NCBI GenBank assembly: GCA_903922535.1
Contig: CAIXUF010000212.1
Coordinates: forward strand, 1-5,732
Source of the DNA: Candidatus Hydrogenedentota bacterium
GTDB taxonomy: Bacteria > Hydrogenedentota > Hydrogenedentia > Hydrogenedentiales > CAITNO01
Reading direction: 5' to 3'
DNA length: 5,732 nucleotides
A program made the translations under genes and the position numbers. Below, in pieces: positions 1 through 5,228 of the stretch. The notes beneath the pieces are model-generated. The model made no database searches and had not been told where the DNA came from. It worked only from the letters and a program-made list of their open reading frames with translations. How positions within the stretch are numbered: the stretch's first letter is position 1; the number at the start of each line of letters is the position of its first letter.

Positions 1-11
1 ACGCTCCGATT

Positions 12-134
12 CGCGCGGAACACCCAGGCGCAATCAATTGGAATGGGGTGGCGGAATCCTTCGGAATCATAGGGCGCTTTCCTTCGGAAAAACAGGGCGC
101 CTTCCTTCGGAACAAGAGGGCGGAATCGTCGGAA
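12..134. repeat. 23-bp tandem repeat array, at least three clear and two degenerate units
   Basis: Three clear units lie at 58-80, 81-103 and 104-126, each opening with CCTTCGGAA and carrying GGGCG about 15 bases in. Two degenerate units fit the same 23-base register at 35-57 and 12-34; the second matches the 104-126 unit at about 15 of 23 positions. A one-base-shorter remnant of the opening motif sits at 127-134. Each clear junction makes a small TTCC-TTC-GGAA hairpin. The array may continue past the left edge. Because 23 is not a multiple of three, the array reads in a shifting frame, and it supplies the last 23 residues of the oxidoreductase gene. There are no unique spacers, so this is not a CRISPR. 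The stretch 1-66 holds no gene I can support. Confidence 0.8.
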
Positions 135-978
135 TACGCATCATGCCGCCCAGATGATGGTAGGCCTCGCGGCCGCTGTCGTTCCGGCTGTACAGGGTAA
201 GATCCTCGCAGGCCTCCTCCAGCACGAAACGGCCCAGGCTGCCGGCCACCTCGCAGCGCTCCAGCCCGAATCCGCCGCCCGCATCGTAGCTCCCCGTCAG
301 ATGACCCACCACGCCGTTCTCGAAGAGCATGTTCGCCTGAAGGTTGGACCAGCACTTGCGGGTCTGTCCGTCACGGGTTTGGCCGTGGTTGAAGAAGGCC
401 TGCACCTTGACCACGTCCCCGCAGAAATAGCGCATCACGTCAATCGAGTGCGGATGCAGCGCGCGTGCGTGGAAATGCTCCGCCGTCTCATTGGGATTGT
501 CGATCCACATCGTCATGTTGATGATGTGCAGATGTCCCAGTCGCCCCTCGTCCACCCACTGCTTCGCCAGCTTGGCCGCCGGCGCAAACCGGTGGTTCAG
601 ATCAATGGCATAGCGGACATTCTTTTTCTTCGCCAGCGCCACCATCTTCTTCGCCTTGTCCACCTCGTTGGAAATCGGCTTTTCGCCCAAGGTCGGAACC
701 CCCGCCGACAACAGTTCCATGGTGGGCGTGTAGTGGTCGCCCCCGTTTTCCTTCCCTGCGGTGCACATGCTGGCAAAGTCGATCCGGATGCCCGACTTGA
801 GCATGTCCTTCACGCTGTAGAAGGCCTGCGCCCCGTAGGCGGCCGCCGCCGCATCGGCCTTTTCACGGATAATATCGCACACGGCGACTATCTTTGTCTT
901 CGGGTTGCCCTGGTAACAGCGCGCATGCACATTGCCAATGTTGCCCATGCCAACAATGGCGACTTTGAGGGGAGCCAT
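67..978 (-). CDS. Gfo/Idh/MocA-family NAD(P)-dependent oxidoreductase, C-terminus apparently truncated
   Basis: This is a cytosolic dehydrogenase of the glucose-fructose oxidoreductase / inositol dehydrogenase / MocA family, which oxidises or reduces sugars or sugar-like polyols with NAD(P); the substrate cannot be read from sequence. The N-terminal Rossmann fold has VAIVGMGNIGNVHA (residues 6-19), followed by the family lysine motif GEKP (98-101). The C-terminal alpha/beta domain includes HPHSIDVMRYF (175-185), with His177 and Asp180 in the usual catalytic region. The ATG at 976-978 has AAGGAA (986-991) seven bases upstream. At 303 residues it is shorter than the usual 350-400. Recognisable sequence ends at GGMM (277-280); the last 23 residues are encoded by the 23-bp tandem array, and the expected closing helices are absent. 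It may be a 3'-truncated gene or pseudogene, or a short variant. It lies downstream of purF, separated by a 177-bp repeat-containing gap. Confidence 0.85.
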   Translation of the reverse strand: MAPLKVAIVGMGNIGNVHARCYQGNPKTKIVAVCDIIREKADAAAAAYGAQAFYSVKDMLKSGIRIDFASMCTAGKENGGDHYTPTMELLSAGVPTLGEKPISNEVDKAKKMVALAKKKNVRYAIDLNHRFAPAAKLAKQWVDEGRLGHLHIINMTMWIDNPNETAEHFHARALHPHSIDVMRYFCGDVVKVQAFFNHGQTRDGQTRKCWSNLQANMLFENGVVGHLTGSYDAGGGFGLERCEVAGSLGRFVLEEACEDLTLYSRNDSGREAYHHLGGMMRIPTIPPSCSEGRRPVFPKESAL

Positions 979-1021
979 GAGATGCTTCCTTTTGGCTGTT
1001 GAGTGCTGTCAAACGGAAAGC

Positions 1022-1050
1022 ATTCAAACACTTTGCAGAAGACAAATCAA
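1022..1050 (-). promoter_or_regulatory. Weak candidate promoter for the oxidoreductase gene
   Basis: On the minus strand, TTGATT (1045-1050) and TTGAAT (1022-1027) are separated by 17 bases. Each box matches the sigma70 consensus at four of six positions. Transcription would begin near 1015, leaving a leader of about 37 bases that contains the AAGGAA ribosome binding site. A TTGACA at about 1008-1013 has no matching -10 box. The gene may instead be read through from purF. Confidence 0.3.
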
Positions 1051-1054
1051 CTCA

Positions 1055-1145
1055 GACGGCCGTCCGGCTCCCGAAGCCGGCGGGACGCCGGCGCTCCCAG
1101 TGTGTGCCAACGGAGATTTCCCGGTTTCGCGGTAATGACGGGCGC
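1055..1145. repeat. GC-rich palindromic intergenic element (REP/MITE-like remnant)
   Basis: Several palindromes are packed between purF and the oxidoreductase gene. GACGGCCGTC at 1055-1064 is a perfect 10-base palindrome. CCGGCT (1064-1069) pairs with AGCCGG (1075-1080) over a 5-base loop. GCCGGCG (1076-1082) pairs with CGCCGGC (1086-1092) over a 3-base loop; these two hairpins share bases and so compete. At about 1112-1140 there is a diverged stretch resembling the widespread bacterial element that reads TTCCCG-TTTCGCGG-AATGACGG, an attribution made from memory. The element lies just past the purF stop, so the hairpins could slow or end transcription, but there is no good U-tract. No gene is supported here. 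Confidence 0.55.
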
Positions 1146-1155
1146 GCCCAGCGGC

Positions 1156-2652
1156 CTATGCCCCGTACACTTCCGTGCTGTGGTCCACGTGCCGCTTGTT
1201 GTTGGTCTTCGGAACATAGTCGTCCGGCACGAGGGTTGGGTATGCGCCCGTGAAACAGGCGGTGCAGAAGTGCGACGGATCGCAACCGGTCGCCCGAAGC
1301 AGCGCGTCGAGATCCAGATACGCCAGCGAGTCCACTTCAAGATAGTCGCGTATCTCTTCCACGCTCATGTTGTGGGCGATGAGCTTCTTCTTGTTGGGCG
1401 TGTCTATTCCGTAGAAACAGGACGCGATGATCTTCGGCGAGGCGATGCGGAAATGAACCTCTTTCGCGCCGCAGGTGCGGAGCATCTTGATGATCTTCTT
1501 GGCCGTGGTGCCACGCACGATGCTGTCGTCCACCAGCACAATGCGCTTGCCGCTGACCGCATGCCGCGACGGGTTGAGCTTGATCTTCACCCCGAAGTCG
1601 CGGATGCCCTGGTCCGGCTCAATGAAGGTGCGCCCCACATAGTGGTTCCGGATAAAGCCCATGTCGAAGGGCAGCCCGGACTGGTGCGAATAGCCCAGCG
1701 CGGCCGGATTGCTCGAATCGGGCACCGCCATGACCAAGTCCGCGTCCACGGGCGCTATCAGCGCCAGTTCGCGGCCAAGGTTCTTGCGCACCTCGTCCAC
1801 ACTCTTGCCGAAGATGTAGCTGTCCGGGCGCGCCACATAGATAAACTCAAAAACACACTGCTTGGGTTCCGCGGGCGGGAAGGGCTTCACCGAAGTGATG
1901 CCCCTGTCGGTAATTGTGATCACCTCGCCGGGCTCAACCTCACGGACCCATTCGGCGTCAATGATGTCCAGCGCGCAGGTTTCGCTCGCCAACGCCCAGC
2001 CGCCGTCCAGTTTGCCGAGCCAGAGCGGACGGAAACCGTGCGGGTCCCGCGCGGCAACCACTTCCGTGCCGTTCATGGCAACCACGGTGTAGGACCCCAC
2101 CAACTGGCCGAGTGCCTCAATGAGGCATTCCGTGAATGTCGGCTTCTTGGAGCGGGAAATGAGATGGAGGATGACGGTGGTGTCCGTCGTCGCCTGAAAA
2201 ATCGCGCCCTGCTCCTCCAGGTTCTCGCGGAGCACGGCGGCGTTCGTTATGTTGCCGTTGTGCGCCACCGCCATGGACCCGCGCGCGTAGTCGGCCACCA
2301 GCGGCTGCACATTCTTCAGATTGCTCGATCCAAAAGTCGAATAGCGCACATGGCCGATGCCGCGGTCACCGCTCACCCGGGCCAGTTTGTGCGGCTTGAA
2401 CACGTCCGAAACCAGTCCAACCCCCCGGTGCGCCGAAAGGACCCCCTCGTCGGCGCACACGATGCCGGCACCCTCCTGCCCCCGGTGCTGCAGGGCGTAC
2501 AGGCCCAGATAGATCAGCTTCGGCGCTTCCGGATGACCGAACACCCCGAACACGCCGCATTCGTCGTGCATATGGTCGTCATCATGTCCGGCATCATCGC
2601 AGGACGGGTGCATCGCGTCCGCATCCTGCGGGTCCAAATGGTCCGATTCCAC
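1156..2652 (-). CDS. purF: Amidophosphoribosyltransferase (glutamine PRPP amidotransferase)
   Basis: PurF makes 5-phosphoribosylamine from PRPP and glutamine, the first committed step of purine synthesis, in the cytosol. The N-terminal Ntn glutaminase domain has its nucleophile at Cys32 (ECGVFG, 31-36), then HNGNITNA (131-138) and RDPHGFRPL (202-210). The C-terminal phosphoribosyltransferase domain has the PRPP loop VLVDDSIVRGTT (372-383). Four cysteines (266, 412, 463, 466, with FCTACFTG at 462-469) match the 4Fe-4S ligands of the Bacillus subtilis enzyme, including the 146-residue spacing of the first pair as I recall it. The GTG start (2650-2652) is chosen because AAGAAGGAC (2661-2669) lies nine bases upstream; the later in-frame ATGs (Met14, Met28) lack such a site. 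Cys32 implies a propeptide of 31 residues, longer than the 11 of B. subtilis and rich in His and Asp. It begins 2 bases after purC ends, so translational coupling is likely. Confidence 0.97.
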   Translation of the reverse strand: MESDHLDPQDADAMHPSCDDAGHDDDHMHDECGVFGVFGHPEAPKLIYLGLYALQHRGQEGAGIVCADEGVLSAHRGVGLVSDVFKPHKLARVSGDRGIGHVRYSTFGSSNLKNVQPLVADYARGSMAVAHNGNITNAAVLRENLEEQGAIFQATTDTTVILHLISRSKKPTFTECLIEALGQLVGSYTVVAMNGTEVVAARDPHGFRPLWLGKLDGGWALASETCALDIIDAEWVREVEPGEVITITDRGITSVKPFPPAEPKQCVFEFIYVARPDSYIFGKSVDEVRKNLGRELALIAPVDADLVMAVPDSSNPAALGYSHQSGLPFDMGFIRNHYVGRTFIEPDQGIRDFGVKIKLNPSRHAVSGKRIVLVDDSIVRGTTAKKIIKMLRTCGAKEVHFRIASPKIIASCFYGIDTPNKKKLIAHNMSVEEIRDYLEVDSLAYLDLDALLRATGCDPSHFCTACFTGAYPTLVPDDYVPKTNNKRHVDHSTEVYGA

Positions 2653-2654
2653 GT

Positions 2655-3548
2655 TTACAGGTCCTTCTTACCCGTCAGGCGGGTGTACGCTTCCAGGTAC
2701 TTCGCGCGCGTCTTTTCAACCACGTCCGCCGGCAATGCCGGCTGCGGCGAGTTCTTGTCCCAATCGGTCGTCTCAAGCCAGTCGCGCACAAACTGTTTGT
2801 CGTAGCTCGGCTGGCTCCTGCCGGGCTGGTACTGATCGGCTGGCCAAAACCGGGACGAATCGGGCGTCAGAATCTCGTCCGCCAGAATCAGCTTGCCCCC
2901 GCGCACGCCAAACTCAAACTTGGTGTCGCACAGCAGTATGCCGCGCTCCGCCGCGATGTCCCGCGCACGCTCGTAGACCCGGATCGCCGTCGAGGACGCC
3001 AGGTCGTTCCACTTCCTGCCGATCACCTCACCGGCCTGCTCCGGGCTGATATTGATGTCATGCCCCGACTCGGCCTTCGTCGACGGGGTGTAGATGGGCT
3101 GTTCCAGTTTGCTCGCCTCAACCAGGCCCTCGGGCAGCCTGATGCCGCACACGGTCCCCTGCTGCCGGTACTCCTTGAGTCCGCTGCCCGCAAGGTAGCC
3201 CCGGATGATGAATTCCACCGGGAAAATGTCACACTTGCGCACCAGCATCGAGCGGCCCTCGAAGGTCTCCGCGTGCGCCTGAAACTCGGCGGGAAAGTCG
3301 GCCACATCCGCCGAAATGAGGTGGTTCGTGCAAAGGTCCTTCACCTGCTCAAACCAGAACAGGGAAATCTGCGTCAGCATCCGGCCCTTGTCGGGAATGC
3401 CCACCGGGTTTACCCAGTCAAACGCCGAGAGGCGGTCCGTCGCCACGATCAGCAGGTTGTCGCCAAGGTCATAGATGTCGCGCACCTTGCCCCGCTTGTC
3501 CGGTTCGCGTCCGGGAAGGCTCGTCTGGCAAATGGCTGGACGGGTCAT
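2655..3548 (-). CDS. purC: Phosphoribosylaminoimidazole-succinocarboxamide synthase (SAICAR synthetase)
   Basis: PurC joins aspartate to CAIR using ATP to form SAICAR, a later step of purine synthesis, in the cytosol. The 297-residue protein is the longer SAICAR synthetase type (E. coli PurC has about 237). It shows the N-terminal GKVRDIYD (20-27) and SAFDW (41-45), then both family signatures: FPVEFIIRGYLAGS (109-122) and ILLCDTKFEFG (204-214). TPSTKAESGHD (154-164) and EILTPDSSRFW (225-235) are also typical. The ATG at 3546-3548 has a strong AAGGAG (3556-3561) seven bases upstream. The gene ends with TAA at 2655-2657, and its last codons contain the purF ribosome binding site. No promoter is visible in the 65-bp gap upstream, so co-transcription from the GH4 gene is likely though unproven. 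Confidence 0.97.
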   Translation of the reverse strand: MTRPAICQTSLPGREPDKRGKVRDIYDLGDNLLIVATDRLSAFDWVNPVGIPDKGRMLTQISLFWFEQVKDLCTNHLISADVADFPAEFQAHAETFEGRSMLVRKCDIFPVEFIIRGYLAGSGLKEYRQQGTVCGIRLPEGLVEASKLEQPIYTPSTKAESGHDINISPEQAGEVIGRKWNDLASSTAIRVYERARDIAAERGILLCDTKFEFGVRGGKLILADEILTPDSSRFWPADQYQPGRSQPSYDKQFVRDWLETTDWDKNSPQPALPADVVEKTRAKYLEAYTRLTGKKDL

Positions 3549-3561
3549 CGTGTTTCTCCTT

Positions 3562-3607
3562 GGCCCTCTGGGCCGGTTTGTGAACCGCGCGGCGCCCTGT
3601 GGCGCCG
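3562..3607 (-). other. Cluster of three small hairpins in the GH4-purC gap
   Basis: Three adjacent inverted repeats fill most of the 65-bp gap. CGGCGCC (3590-3596) pairs with GGCGCCG (3601-3607) over loop CTGT. CGGTT (3574-3578) pairs with AACCG (3583-3587) over TGTG. GGCCC (3562-3566) pairs with GGGCC (3570-3574) over TCT; this last one shares one base with its neighbour and abuts the purC Shine-Dalgarno. No U-tract follows, so a classic rho-independent terminator is not supported. A processing or mRNA-stability element between the two genes is plausible. Confidence 0.5.
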
Positions 3608-3613
3608 ATCCGC

Positions 3614-4897
3614 CTAGAAGAAGGTCCCCTGCAAATGGGGCCGGTTAATCTCAAGCAGTTCGTCGAGCAGCGCCTTGCAGCCGTTCGCATCCGGCATCAG
3701 CGGGTGCAGCAGCATGGCGTTGAACGCGGCCGTGCGGTCACCCTTGACCGCCGCCTCCACCGTCAGCGACTCATAGGCCTTCACAAGCTGCATTAGCCCG
3801 CGAATCGGCGGTTCCGGTGCGGCCTGCGCAATGCCCGCCGCGCCTTCCTCGCTGATAAGCGCGGGAATCTCCACCGCCACATCATCGTCAAAGGTCGGCA
3901 CCGCCCCGTTGTTGCGGCAGCATACAATCTGGCGGTTGCCCCGGTTGTTCTCTATCGCATCCACCAGGTGGAACGCCGCCGTCGAATAATGGGCACCGCC
4001 GCGCTTGCTCAGTTCCTCGGGCTTCTCTTTCAGTTCCACGTCCCGGTACTTCTCAAACAGGGTGTTCTCCACCTTCACCACTTCCTCGCCGCGCGTGCAT
4101 TCCTTGGCCTTGAGCGTGTCCAGCACGGTCGCCGTTGAGTAGTAATACTGGAGATAGGGATTGACGATCATGTTCAACTGCCGAATCGCGGTGATCATGT
4201 TCTCCCGGGTCGACTCGACTTCCCACTCTTCCGCCGCGTTCTCGATGAATGTCTCTATCGCCGTCCGCGTAATGTCGTTCCCCTGAAACACGAACTTTCT
4301 GACCCATGCGAGATGGTTCAGTCCGACGTAGTCGAGTTCGAGATCGCCCACCCCGCCGCCGGTGTGCTTCAGCACATCCATGATGATGCCGATGGGCACA
4401 TTGCACAGGCCCACGGTGCGGATCTTGCTGTGCTTGATCACCGCCTCGGTGTTGATGCCCGCCGGATTGGTGAAATTGATGAGAAAGCCCTTCGGCGCCA
4501 GTTCCTCCATCGCATGCGCCACTTCCAGGATGCGCGGAATGGTGCGCAGCGCGCAGGCAAATCCGCCCACGCCCGTCGTCTCCTGGCCGATAATGCCGTG
4601 CTTCAGCCCCAGCTTCTCGTCGTTGATCCGCGCCTGCATCTGGCCCACACGAATCTGCGTGACCACATACTTCGCGTCTTTCACCGCCGCATGCATATCC
4701 GTGGTGGCATGAATCGTAAAGGGGTTGCCGTTCTGCTCCGCCATCCGCCGCGCAAACGCGGCGTTGATCCCCAGCCGCCGCTCGTCCCGGTCCATCATCC
4801 ACACTTCCGAGACAGGGATCTGATCCAAACGGCTGAAGAGCCCGTCCAACAGTTCCGGAGTATAGGAACTTCCGCCGCCGATAACCGTCAGCTTCAT
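3614..4897 (-). CDS. GH4 family 6-phospho-beta-glucosidase-like glycosidase
   Basis: GH4 enzymes split glycosidic bonds by an NAD+- and Mn2+-dependent oxidation-elimination route in the cytosol, usually on phosphorylated disaccharides such as cellobiose 6-phosphate. The 427-residue protein starts with the dinucleotide-binding VIGGGSSYTPEL (5-16), followed by QIRVGQMQAR (81-90), GQETTG (104-109) and the family signature around INFTNPAG (140-147). The metal ligands are likely Cys165 (CNVP) and His195 (GLNHLAW). A tyrosine-rich stretch at 248-253 probably holds the catalytic base. These motifs fit the phospho-beta-glucosidase branch better than the alpha-galactosidase branch, but substrate is not proven. 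The start at 4895-4897 is chosen because the family begins MKLTVIGGGS and AAAGGA (4908-4913) lies ten bases upstream; the in-frame ATG 28 codons earlier adds unrelated residues. No PTS gene is adjacent in this window. Confidence 0.92.
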   Translation of the reverse strand: MKLTVIGGGSSYTPELLDGLFSRLDQIPVSEVWMMDRDERRLGINAAFARRMAEQNGNPFTIHATTDMHAAVKDAKYVVTQIRVGQMQARINDEKLGLKHGIIGQETTGVGGFACALRTIPRILEVAHAMEELAPKGFLINFTNPAGINTEAVIKHSKIRTVGLCNVPIGIIMDVLKHTGGGVGDLELDYVGLNHLAWVRKFVFQGNDITRTAIETFIENAAEEWEVESTRENMITAIRQLNMIVNPYLQYYYSTATVLDTLKAKECTRGEEVVKVENTLFEKYRDVELKEKPEELSKRGGAHYSTAAFHLVDAIENNRGNRQIVCCRNNGAVPTFDDDVAVEIPALISEEGAAGIAQAAPEPPIRGLMQLVKAYESLTVEAAVKGDRTAAFNAMLLHPLMPDANGCKALLDELLEINRPHLQGTFF

Positions 4898-5001
4898 GGT
4901 TCTTAAATCCTTTTTTAACAAATACTTGCAAAGACGGGCACGATGAATCGCCCTACGGGGGGGGCTGGTGGGCGCAGCCACGCAAATCTACCACCAGCAG
5001 T
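4898..5001 (-). other. About 104-base untranslated leader of the GH4 gene
   Basis: Between the predicted transcription start (about 5001) and the ATG lie a run of eight G on the plus strand (4957-4964, C8 in the transcript) and two small inverted repeats. GGCTG (4963-4967) pairs with CAGCC (4975-4979). GGGC (4936-4939) pairs with GCCC (4950-4953) around a GAT-GA-ATC core. The segment 4936-4956 resembles, from memory, half of a common GTAGGG-CGATTCAT-type palindromic intergenic repeat. No riboswitch class is recognisable. Confidence 0.4.
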
Positions 5002-5007
5002 CCCGGT

Positions 5008-5037
5008 ATCATAGCCCTGGAACCCTGTAAAAGTCAA
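5008..5037 (-). promoter_or_regulatory. Strong sigma70-type promoter of the GH4 gene
   Basis: On the minus strand, TTGACT (5032-5037) and TATGAT (5008-5013) match the -35 and -10 consensus at five of six positions each, with an 18-base spacer. Transcription would start near 5001, upstream of the GH4 gene. This is the only near-consensus minus-strand promoter I found in the window and probably serves at least the GH4 gene, perhaps also purC and purF. Confidence 0.7.
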
Positions 5038-5077
5038 TTATCAGCCGTATTTCATGGGGCAAATTCTTATTATGTCT

Positions 5078-5125
5078 GCATTCTCGCCATCCTCACTACA
5101 CCGATCGCAGGCGAGAATGCCTGCG
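5078..5125. repeat. 11-bp perfect inverted repeat with an overlapping, competing hairpin
   Basis: GCATTCTCGCC (5078-5088) and GGCGAGAATGC (5110-5120) are exact reverse complements separated by 21 bases. The right arm is also part of a tighter hairpin, CGCAGGC (5106-5112) with GCCTGCG (5119-5125) over a 6-base loop. The two pairings cannot form together. The block sits midway between the opposing promoters of the GH4 and ribonuclease genes, so it could be a regulator-binding site, or simply a palindromic intergenic repeat. Confidence 0.6.
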
Positions 5126-5146
5126 CCACATTGCACAGCATTCTTG

Positions 5147-5177
5147 TTGCAGAAACGGACCGAAAAGGTGCTAAAAT
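5147..5177 (+). promoter_or_regulatory. Candidate promoter of the RNB ribonuclease gene
   Basis: TAAAAT (5172-5177) is preceded by TG one base away (5169-5170), forming an extended -10. A TTGCAG (5147-5152) sits 19 bases upstream, which is slightly long for a -35 box. Transcription would start near 5184, about 45 bases before the ATG. Confidence 0.4.
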
Positions 5178-5178
5178 C

Positions 5179-5220
5179 CCCCAATACCCGCCGCGAAGCG
5201 CGCGGCGCGGTCACTTGGGG
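5179..5220 (+). promoter_or_regulatory. Stem-loop in the ribonuclease gene leader overlapping its ribosome binding site
   Basis: CGCCGCG (5189-5195) pairs with CGCGGCG (5201-5207) over the loop AAGCG, and an outer CCCCAA (5179-5184) can pair with TTGGGG (5215-5220). GGGGAA (5217-5222), six bases before the ATG, is the only good Shine-Dalgarno, so the outer stem would cover it. If transcription starts near 5184 the left half of the outer stem is largely missing from the RNA, and only the inner hairpin would remain at the 5' end. Confidence 0.45.
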
Positions 5221-5228
5221 AACACTGC

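Noticed and set aside
12..134. CRISPR array
   Set aside because: The units are directly tandem with a 23-base period and no unique spacers, and no cas gene is nearby.
154..1002. 282-codon plus-strand open frame
   Set aside because: It is antisense to the oxidoreductase gene and has no recognisable domain.
1064..1092. Rho-independent terminator after purF
   Set aside because: The hairpins are GC-rich, but no run of T follows in the minus-strand reading, and they lie among other palindromes typical of a repeat element.
1003..2805. 600-codon plus-strand open frame
   Set aside because: It lies antisense to purF and the purC end, its product is rich in Arg, His and Val with no family motifs, and purF beneath it has all of its catalytic residues. 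It is a shadow of high-GC codon use.
3549..3613. Purine riboswitch upstream of purC
   Set aside because: The gap is only 65 bases and contains simple hairpins, with no three-way junction or conserved purine aptamer core.
3060..3617. 185-codon plus-strand open frame antisense to purC
   Set aside because: It is a mirror frame of purC with no motif of its own.
4898..4981. 28-codon N-terminal extension of the GH4 gene
   Set aside because: The extra residues are not family-like, and the later ATG has a ribosome binding site and opens directly with the dinucleotide-binding fold.
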